NCBI GenBank assembly: GCA_002449395.1
Contig: DKDP01000042.1
Span: forward strand, 1 to 64,000
DNA length: 64,000 nt
Direction of reading: 5' to 3'
Source of the DNA: Ruminococcaceae bacterium UBA6845
Lineage (GTDB): Bacteria; Bacillota; Clostridia; Oscillospirales; Acutalibacteraceae
The notes under the pieces: generated by a model
Told to the model about the DNA's origin: nothing
Database searches by the model: none
Seen by the model: only the letters and a program-made list of their open reading frames with translations
Position numbers and translations under genes: made by a program
Shown here: positions 58,153 through 64,000 of the stretch, piece after piece
Layout: the number at the start of each line of letters is the position of its first letter
How positions within the stretch are numbered: position 1 is the stretch's first letter

Positions 58153-58302
58153 TTATTTGCTGATGATGAGTCCGAGAATGATCACGGCGCACGAAAGAAC
58201 AGCTACGATAAACGACTTAGGACAAATCATTGCGATTATCATACCGAGTCCGAAAGCCGAGAAATAATAACCGAACTTACAGCAGCGCCTGCCTCTTCTC
58301 AT
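58153..58302 (-). CDS. 49-residue membrane protein between rsgA and spoVM
   Basis: Small ORF, not recognised with certainty. Begins MRRGRRCCKFGYYFSAFGLG and continues with a hydrophobic stretch (MIIAMICPKSFIVAVLSCAV, then IILGLIISK), i.e. a basic, Cys-Cys start and two likely membrane segments. Small proteins of this shape near sporulation genes occur in other Clostridia, to my memory, but I cannot name a family. The upstream hairpin carries GGTGG, a weak ribosome site, in its arm. The spoVM start is 14 bases beyond its stop, so both are probably on one mRNA. Confidence 0.6.
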   Translation of the reverse strand: MRRGRRCCKFGYYFSAFGLGMIIAMICPKSFIVAVLSCAVIILGLIISK

Positions 58303-58308
58303 AAAAAC

Positions 58309-58342
58309 ACCACCATAGCTTTTTAATACATACTATGGCGGT
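58309..58342 (-). terminator. Hairpin after rsgA that overlaps the next ribosome site
   Basis: Ten-base stem ACCGCCATAG / CTATGGTGGT (one G-U) and 14-base loop, followed by GTTTTTATG. It can act as a rho-independent terminator after rsgA, or mask the GGTGG site of the 49-codon gene, or both (attenuator). Confidence 0.6.
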
Positions 58343-58354
58343 ATCCGAAAAGTG

Positions 58355-59242
58355 TTACAGCTGCCAATCCTTGATATCCTTGACCTCGTTGTACATTGTC
58401 ACATAGCTGTCGTGACGTGAGGAAACAATATCGCCGTTCTTAACGGCTTCAACGATTTTACAGCCCTTGTCGTTGATATGAGCGCAGGTTGAAAATTTGC
58501 ACTGACCGAGATAATCATCAAATTCGGGGAAGCAATCAGCGAGTTCGTCTTTTTTTATAAGCTCGTTTGTTTCAAAGTCGAGAGAAGAAAAACCTGGTGT
58601 GTCGGCAATATAACCGTCAAGCGCCTTGAACAGCTCAACGTGACGGGTTGTGTGACGTCCTCTTCCGAGCTTTTTGCTGATTTCTCCCGTTTCAAGACAA
58701 AAATCGGGGCAAAGCCGATTTATAAGCGATGATTTTCCGACGCCGGAGTTACCCGTAAAAACGCTGACAGAGCCGCTTATTGCCGCCCTTACTTCATCAA
58801 CGCCCTCCCCTGTTTCGTTTGAAACGGCAAAGGTATCAAAGCCTGATTTTTTATAAATCGCAGCAAAATCATCGGCGCTTTGCAGGTCGTCCTTTGTAAA
58901 AACAATAATCGGTTTAACACTCTTATGAACCGCAACAGCCGTAAGTCTGTCGATTATCAAAAGGTTTGGCCTCGGGTCGCATACCGATGAAACAATTACA
59001 AGGTTGTCAACATTGGCAATCGGCGGACGATTGAAGAAATTACGACGCTCAAATATTTTGTCAATCGAATTTTTATTATTCTCACAGACGGAAATTTCAA
59101 CTCTGTCACCGACAAGCGGCGTGATCTTTTCCTTGCGGAAAACGCCTCTCGCCTTACATTCATATATTTTGCCGTCAGCGGCCTCCACATAGTAGAAGCC
59201 GCCGATTCCTTTAATTATAGTTCCGTTAATTTTCACTTGCAT
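58355..59242 (-). CDS. rsgA: Ribosome small-subunit biogenesis GTPase RsgA
   Basis: 295 residues from ATG 59242 (an in-frame GTG and TTG lie just upstream; no strong ribosome site decides). RsgA is a circularly permuted GTPase helping late 30S assembly. Order: N-terminal OB-fold, permuted G4 IVFTKDDL, G1 GNSGVGKSSLINRL, G3 DTPGFSSLDF, and a zinc knuckle CKFSTCAHINDKGC. The gene overlaps the prkC 3' end by 17 bases, as is common in this cluster. In B. subtilis (CpgA/YloQ) it is adjacent to prpC-prkC, matching here. Confidence 0.95.
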   Translation of the reverse strand: MQVKINGTIIKGIGGFYYVEAADGKIYECKARGVFRKEKITPLVGDRVEISVCENNKNSIDKIFERRNFFNRPPIANVDNLVIVSSVCDPRPNLLIIDRLTAVAVHKSVKPIIVFTKDDLQSADDFAAIYKKSGFDTFAVSNETGEGVDEVRAAISGSVSVFTGNSGVGKSSLINRLCPDFCLETGEISKKLGRGRHTTRHVELFKALDGYIADTPGFSSLDFETNELIKKDELADCFPEFDDYLGQCKFSTCAHINDKGCKIVEAVKNGDIVSSRHDSYVTMYNEVKDIKDWQL

Positions 59243-61394
59243 CACCAAATGTCAGTGTGATTTCCTTATCGAGTGAAACGCTTACACCGTAAGTCGGTTC
59301 CATACTGATAACAACGCCCGTTGACGTGTCGCCGTTTGCAACAATTCTCCTGAAGCCTGCCGATCTGAGCGTTTTAAGCGCATCGGAATATGAATATCCG
59401 ATAACGTTCGGCACGGTTGCCTCGTGAGTTTTTGTTGTGGTGGTCGTGTCGACATATTCATACGTTGTCACATTGCTCAATGCAACGGGTGATGATGTAA
59501 AGTTGACATTGCACTTATAAATGAGTTTTCCGTCAACAAAGAATTTAAAAACTGATGTCGATTCATAGCCCTTTACGGTAACGTCGACAGTCGAGCCGTC
59601 CAATGTAACATAACCACTGTAAACATTGGTATCGTCGAGTGTGGCAGTTACATTGCCGTGACCGTTATACGACGGAAGAGTTACGGTAATTGTGATTGAC
59701 TGCTCAACAAGTTTACCCTTGCTGACAATAATACCGACATTTGATCCCGAGGGAATCTTGGAGCCCTTGAAGTTATTTGAAATAACATAACCCTTTGTAA
59801 CGGTGTCATTGTATTCATACTTTGAGGTAACCGTGAATCCCGATGCAGTAAGAACTTTCTTAGCACTTGCCTCATCAAGGTTGGAAACGTCGGGAACAAT
59901 GATAAGCTTTTCCTTTGTTTCATCATATGAAACATACTCGAGGGTAATTGCAGAGCCGCTTGAAACCTTGTTGCCGCCCTTGGGATTGGTGCTGACAACG
60001 GTACCCGCCGGGATACCCGGATAGTCTTTCTGCTCTACCTCTTTTTCCTTTATTTGGAAGCCGAGACTGTTCAGCTTTGTGACAGCGGAAACATAGTCCA
60101 TTCCGACAAGATCGTCGGGAACCTCGACAAGCTCCGCATTGGTAGCAATGACAAGCTCAATCTTTGTCTTTTTCGGGTCGATTTTAGCGCCCTTTTCAGG
60201 TGTCTGTGAGAGAATCTCATTCGGAGAAGCCTCGGAATCAACCTTTTCCGAAATATCAAAGACAAAATTCGGATATCGTGTTTCAAACTCCGCTTCGTCA
60301 TAGATTGTGCCGACGAAATTCGGAACCTTTGTCTTGCTGTTTCCCGTAAGATAGCCGAACTTGAACAGCAGACCGAAAGCAACGCCGAGCACAACGACAA
60401 GCGCCGCTATGATGCCGATAAGAATGGGAATTGTTCTGTTCTTAACCTCTGGTTCTTCTTCCTCTTCCTCGTTCTGAATCGGGTCGATCGGTTTGATAGA
60501 TCCCGTAATGTTCGGAAGATACTTTGTCGGTTCGGTGTTCTTATAATCATAGTCAAACTGAATTGACGGATTTCTTCTGAACTCCTCAAGATCGAGAAGC
60601 ATCTCGGCGGCAGACTGATATCTGTCATTGACATTTTTCTGCATCGCCTTGAGTACAATCTGCTCAAGACCGACGGGAATTGACGGATTGATTTCTCTCG
60701 GCTTAACGGGATCCTGCTGAAGCTGCATAATAGCGACGGAAACCGTATTGTCGGACTCAAACGGGAGCTTGCCTGTAAGCATTTCATAGAGCATAACGCC
60801 TACGGAATAGATGTCCGCCTTGTCGTCCGTGATGTCTCCCCTTGCCTGCTCGGGACTTATGTAGTGAACCGAGCCGATCGTTGAATCGGTCATTGTTCGT
60901 GTCTCACTGCGTGAAAAGCGTGCAATGCCGAAATCCGTTACCTTAATTGCTCCGTTTTCAAGGAGCATAATATTCTGAGGCTTGATATCACGGTGAACAA
61001 TTCCCTTGTCGTGGGCATGCTGAAGAGCACGGAGAATCTGCGTGACAAAGAAAACAGCTTCCTTATAGTTGATTACACCCTGCTGCTGAATATACTCCTT
61101 GAGAGTGATGCCGTCAACACATTCCATTACAATGTACTGTGTCCTTTCGCCGTAGCTGACATCGTAAACCTTAACAATATTCGGATGAGAAAGCACGGCA
61201 ATCGCCTTTGATTCATTCTTGAAACGGCGTCTGAACTCCTCGTTTGCGAGAAATTCCTCTTTAAGAATTTTTACGGCAACGATTCTGTCGTCAATATTGT
61301 CATATGCCTTATACACGACAGCCATTCCGCCGACGCCGATTATTTCTTGTATTTCATAACGTTTATCAAGCGTTTTTCCAACATAATTTTCCAT
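59226..61394 (-). CDS. prkC: Serine/threonine protein kinase with PASTA domains
   Basis: 722-residue membrane kinase that senses muropeptides or lipid II. The kinase domain (10-275) has GVGGMAVVYKA, the catalytic Lys in AVKILKEEF, HRDIKPQN and TDFGIAR. A transmembrane helix lies at ~330-350 (LIGIIAALVVVLGVAFGLLF). Outside are PASTA-like repeats (about 360-425, 427-492, 495-560 and 657-720). Between the third and fourth is a ~90-residue Ig-like beta insertion (SITITVTLPSYNGHGNVTAT, then VDVTVKGYESTSVFKFFVDG). Phosphatase gene prpC is 19 bases upstream. Confidence 0.95.
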   Translation of the reverse strand: MENYVGKTLDKRYEIQEIIGVGGMAVVYKAYDNIDDRIVAVKILKEEFLANEEFRRRFKNESKAIAVLSHPNIVKVYDVSYGERTQYIVMECVDGITLKEYIQQQGVINYKEAVFFVTQILRALQHAHDKGIVHRDIKPQNIMLLENGAIKVTDFGIARFSRSETRTMTDSTIGSVHYISPEQARGDITDDKADIYSVGVMLYEMLTGKLPFESDNTVSVAIMQLQQDPVKPREINPSIPVGLEQIVLKAMQKNVNDRYQSAAEMLLDLEEFRRNPSIQFDYDYKNTEPTKYLPNITGSIKPIDPIQNEEEEEEPEVKNRTIPILIGIIAALVVVLGVAFGLLFKFGYLTGNSKTKVPNFVGTIYDEAEFETRYPNFVFDISEKVDSEASPNEILSQTPEKGAKIDPKKTKIELVIATNAELVEVPDDLVGMDYVSAVTKLNSLGFQIKEKEVEQKDYPGIPAGTVVSTNPKGGNKVSSGSAITLEYVSYDETKEKLIIVPDVSNLDEASAKKVLTASGFTVTSKYEYNDTVTKGYVISNNFKGSKIPSGSNVGIIVSKGKLVEQSITITVTLPSYNGHGNVTATLDDTNVYSGYVTLDGSTVDVTVKGYESTSVFKFFVDGKLIYKCNVNFTSSPVALSNVTTYEYVDTTTTTKTHEATVPNVIGYSYSDALKTLRSAGFRRIVANGDTSTGVVISMEPTYGVSVSLDKEITLTFGDASEN

Positions 61395-61413
61395 ACACTG
61401 AATCCCTTCTTAA

Positions 61414-62142
61414 TTACTCACTTACGGTAACAACCGTGATGTTGTCGCCGCCGCCGTTTTCATTTGCAAGTTCCACAAGTTTATCGGCAATTTTATATCT
61501 GTCCTCTGATTTACAAACCTCAAAAATAACCTCGTCATCAACATAATTCGTCAAACCGTCCGTACAGAGAAGCACCATATCGCCCTCGTTAAGCTGTTCC
61601 TGAGAATAATCAATTCTAACCTCGGGATCAACGCCGAGAGCTCTTGTAATTACATTCTTTTTCGGATGATCCTTTGCTTCCTCGGGAGAAATCTCGCCCT
61701 TGTCAATCATCATCTGAACTACGGAATGGTCGGTCGTAACCTGTGTCATTCCGGATTCGGAAACAATGTAGATTCTTGAATCGCCGACATTGGAAATATA
61801 GAGCGTGTCTGCATTACGAACAGCAAGAACGACCGTCGTACCCATTCCGCTGAGCTCCTCATTGTTTTTCGCCATCGAATAAAGCGTGATATTTGCCGCC
61901 TCAACTGACGAGATAAGCAGGTTCTTAACGGAATTGTCGTTCATACCTATGTGATAGCCTGAATTGAGCTTGTCGGATATAACTTTAACCGCCGCCTCGC
62001 TGGCAACGTTTCCTCCATTAGCTCCTCCCATACCGTCACAGACAACCGCCCATGAGACCTCTGAGGTCAGATCGCCCGCCGCAAAGGAATCCTGATTGTT
62101 CGAGCGAACCTTTCCTATATCGGTTTTTGCGGATATCTTCAT
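61414..62142 (-). CDS. prpC: PP2C-type protein phosphatase
   Basis: 242 residues from ATG 62142 (AAGGAGG upstream; a longer frame to 62199 lies inside rlmN). Reverses PrkC phosphorylation. PPM-family metal-binding motifs are visible: RSNNQDSF, VVCDGMGGANGGNVAS, GTTVVLAVRNADTLYISNVGDSRIY and LLCTDGLTNYVDD plus GGGDNITVV at the end. The rlmN stop overlaps the start by four bases (ATGA). No signal peptide. Standard length. Confidence 0.96.
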   Translation of the reverse strand: MKISAKTDIGKVRSNNQDSFAAGDLTSEVSWAVVCDGMGGANGGNVASEAAVKVISDKLNSGYHIGMNDNSVKNLLISSVEAANITLYSMAKNNEELSGMGTTVVLAVRNADTLYISNVGDSRIYIVSESGMTQVTTDHSVVQMMIDKGEISPEEAKDHPKKNVITRALGVDPEVRIDYSQEQLNEGDMVLLCTDGLTNYVDDEVIFEVCKSEDRYKIADKLVELANENGGGDNITVVTVSE

Positions 62143-63197
62143 TTGTTTCCCTCCTTTTCGGAAGTTTCTCTGTTGTGTCGGCTTCTGAGCTGACCGCACG
62201 ATGCGTCAATGTCAGAGCCGAGACTGCGCCTTACGGTCGCATTAATACCTCTGGAATTTAATATTGAAATAAATCTTTCAAGTCTTTCCGATGTGCTTCG
62301 CTTGTGTGAGCTTTCCGTGATTTCGTTTGCGGGAATCAGGTTCACGTGGCAAAGCATACCTTTCAGAAGTGACGCAAGCTCATAAGAGCAGGCGTCCGTA
62401 TCGTTGACATCCTTAATCATCGCATATTCAAATGATATTCTTCTGGATGTTCTTTTAGTATATTCACGGCAAGCCGCCAGAAGCTCCTCAATCGGATATT
62501 TTCTGTTTATCGGCATAACCTTTGAACGCATTTCATTATTCGGAGCGTGAAGAGATACCGACAGCGTAAGCTGTAAGTGCCTGTCCATCAGGTCGTATAT
62601 TCTCGGAACAACTCCGCAGGTCGAAAGCGATATATTTCTGAGCGAGAGATTAAGTCCGTCGCTGTCGCCGACAAGCTCAAGAAAACGCATTGCGTTGTCA
62701 AAATTATCGAGCGGTTCGCCCATACCCATCATAACGACGTGTGAAACTCTGATATTCATATCACGCTGTGCGGCGTGGATCTGTCCGATCATCTCCGACG
62801 GGTAAAGACTTCTTACGCATCCGCTTTTTGTCGATGCGCAGAACACGCATCCCATCTTGCAGCCGACCTGTGACGAAATGCAAAGCGTGTAGCCGTATTT
62901 GTATTTCATCAAAACGGATTCGATAAAATTACCATCGTTGAGTCTGAAAAGATATTTAACCGTTCCGTCAATCTTTGAGACCTGTTTAAGCTCAATTTCA
63001 CAGTACCTTATCGGATATTTTTCACTGAGAAGCCGCCGCAGATCCTTTGAAATATTTGACATTTCCGAGTAGTCCATTGCTCCGTGAACCTGGAGCCATT
63101 GATAAATCTGTTTTGCTCTGAACTTCGGCTGTCCGAGCTCGGAAATAACCTCCTGAACCTCGGGCAATGTCATTGATTTAATGTCGCCTTGGGACAA
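62139..63197 (-). CDS. rlmN: 23S rRNA (adenine-2503-C2)-methyltransferase
   Basis: 352-residue radical SAM methyltransferase modifying A2503 of 23S rRNA and A37 of some tRNAs. The cluster motif is CKMGCVFCAS (C-x3-C-x2-C), with VVMMGMGEPLDNFDN, LSLSTCGVVP-type segment and LSVSLHAPN. The C-terminal resolving Cys (DIDASCGQLR) is present, as in true RlmN. A Cfr resistance enzyme is less likely, since its placement between rsmB and prpC is the ordinary RlmN position. Confidence 0.95.
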   Translation of the reverse strand: MSQGDIKSMTLPEVQEVISELGQPKFRAKQIYQWLQVHGAMDYSEMSNISKDLRRLLSEKYPIRYCEIELKQVSKIDGTVKYLFRLNDGNFIESVLMKYKYGYTLCISSQVGCKMGCVFCASTKSGCVRSLYPSEMIGQIHAAQRDMNIRVSHVVMMGMGEPLDNFDNAMRFLELVGDSDGLNLSLRNISLSTCGVVPRIYDLMDRHLQLTLSVSLHAPNNEMRSKVMPINRKYPIEELLAACREYTKRTSRRISFEYAMIKDVNDTDACSYELASLLKGMLCHVNLIPANEITESSHKRSTSERLERFISILNSRGINATVRRSLGSDIDASCGQLRSRHNRETSEKEGNK

Positions 63198-63209
63198 ATA
63201 AACACATCC

Positions 63210-64000
63210 TTACTTAACACGTTTAACGCACGAGATAAAGAATCCGTCACAGCCGTGAATATGCGGCATCAGCGTTATATGATCGGTGTCATCGCCGTAA
63301 CGCTTTAATTCGGGCAGAACCCGAACGCTTTCAAAATCATCGTGCTCGGCTAAGAAATTTCCGATGATTTTTTCGTTTTCATCGGGATTTAACGAGCAGG
63401 TCGAATAGACCAATGTTCCGCCGACCTTAAGATATCGACTTGAAACACACAGTATAGAATACTGCAAATCTTTTAATTTGTCAACTTCCTCACTTTTTTT
63501 GAACCGAATCTCGGGCTTTTTGCGTATAACGCCGAGACCGGAGCAAGGCACATCACAGAGGATTCTGTCCGCCTGAGGAAGATTCGGATTGAACGTCGAA
63601 CCGTCGTTTTCGGCGGTTTCGATATTTGTAAGACCGAGTCTTTCGGCACCGTCCTTTATGAGTTTAAGTCTTTGCTTATATATGTCGCAGGAAATGATTT
63701 TTCCTGTATTATTCATATTTTCCGCTAACGTAAAGCTCTTGCCTCCCGGTGCGGCGCATATATCAATCACCGTGTCTCCGTCAACTGCCCCGAGTGCCTT
63801 GCAGCAAAGCTGGGACGCAGTGTCCTGAACGTGGAAAAGACCTTTTCGGTAAGCGTCGGTTTTATGTATCGCTCCCCCGTTCTTAACGGTAAGGGCATTT
63901 TCGACCGATTCATTTTTTTCACATTCAAAGCCCTCTTCGGCAAGCAGTTCGATAAGCTCGTCGGAATTTGTTTTTAAAGTATTTACCTTAATAACAGTTT
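63210..64000 (-). CDS. rsmB: 16S rRNA (cytosine-967-C5)-methyltransferase (5' partial)
   Basis: Open on the minus strand to the window edge, so the N-terminal domain is missing; about 263 codons remain. Reading from the edge, VIKVNTLKTNSDELIELL precedes the RsmB block GLFHVQDTASQLCCKALG, then the SAM site DICAAPGGKSFTLAENM, and the catalytic Cys pair DVPCSGLGVIRKKPEIR and YSTCSLNPDENEKII. RsmB methylates C967 of 16S rRNA. A short internal GTG start at 63770 is not real, because coding continues upstream. It precedes rlmN by 12 bases. Confidence 0.95.
   Translation of the reverse strand, partial: TVIKVNTLKTNSDELIELLAEEGFECEKNESVENALTVKNGGAIHKTDAYRKGLFHVQDTASQLCCKALGAVDGDTVIDICAAPGGKSFTLAENMNNTGKIISCDIYKQRLKLIKDGAERLGLTNIETAENDGSTFNPNLPQADRILCDVPCSGLGVIRKKPEIRFKKSEEVDKLKDLQYSILCVSSRYLKVGGTLVYSTCSLNPDENEKIIGNFLAEHDDFESVRVLPELKRYGDDTDHITLMPHIHGCDGFFISCVKRVK

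Noticed and set aside
1..64000. CRISPR arrays, tRNA or rRNA genes and complete insertion sequences
   Set aside because: No regularly spaced repeats, tRNA-like arms with CCA (apart from tmRNA), rRNA segments or transposase genes were seen.

Overview
The window reads as a chromosomal segment of an anaerobic, endospore-forming, low-to-mid GC Firmicute of the class Clostridia, probably a gut Oscillospirales/Ruminococcaceae-type organism. The evidence is sigma-G, SpoIIR, a SpoIIM-like protein and SpoVM for sporulation, and class III (oxygen-sensitive) ribonucleotide reductase plus the [FeFe]-hydrogenase maturase HydG for anaerobiosis. Gene starts carry strong AGGAGG-type ribosome binding sites, sigma-A promoters with 17-bp spacers recur, and several glycoside hydrolases are present. 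This is mostly core chromosome. I see no prophage, CRISPR array, integrative element or tRNA gene.

Layout. 1-3372: zinc uptake operon (ZnuA-like binding protein with a ZinT domain nested inside it, ATPase, permease, small Cys-containing lipoprotein). 3455-7936: exported or envelope-facing metallophosphoesterases, a lipase-like hydrolase and a propeller-like secreted protein. 7980-9744 (minus): a DUF4037/TPR gene pair. 9838-14006: anaerobic RNR activase, NrdD with a fused C-terminal redoxin, and thioredoxin reductase, with NrdR boxes ahead of nrdD. 14058-15302: secreted GH5 glycosidase. 15476-19677 (minus): tmRNA, smpB, yhbY, rdgB, ftsY, dnaA. 19820-22682 (plus): rpmH, rnpA, yidD, yidC, jag, diverging from dnaA. 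22786-26038: two LytR-CpsA-Psr enzymes and the RNase P RNA. 26133-32535: small membrane protein, recD2, comF, lemA, TPM-domain protein, MreB-like actin, esterase. 32548-36981: glycosyltransferase, sigG with a DUF6873-type protein, a Xer recombinase and a spoIIM-like gene. 37188-42790 (minus): GH35 beta-galactosidase, upp, rpiB, tsaB, tsaE, hydG. 42881-43010: a MITE-like palindromic element. 43233-44429: rodA/ftsW-type gene. 44469-47940 (minus): sugar symporter, ChbG-type deacetylase and DUF2804 protein. 48131-57939 (minus): a long close-packed operon with metallophosphoesterase, MMPL transporter, lipoprotein, glycosyltransferase, orphan, GH2, WYL regulator and finally spoIIR. 58049-64000 (minus): rsmB, rlmN, prpC, prkC, rsgA, a 49-codon membrane ORF and spoVM.

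How they work together. The housekeeping clusters follow Firmicute conventions: membrane-protein insertion and RNase P next to rpmH, trans-translation smpB-ssrA, and the PrpC/PrkC signalling cluster ending in spoVM. Others depart from convention: dnaA sits with ftsY and not dnaN, and its intergenic region has no recognisable DnaA boxes. The most interesting signal is a set of stem-loops over the Shine-Dalgarno/start region. The spoIIM-like and spoIIR leaders share both architecture and sequence, while weaker hairpins precede sigG, the 49-codon ORF before spoVM and a small membrane protein gene. Other notable points are the nested ZnuA-ZinT protein and the NrdD-redoxin fusion. No wholly new multi-gene defence or metabolic system is evident; the less characterised cassettes are the DUF4037/TPR pair and the metallophosphoesterase-MMPL-lipoprotein-glycosidase operon.
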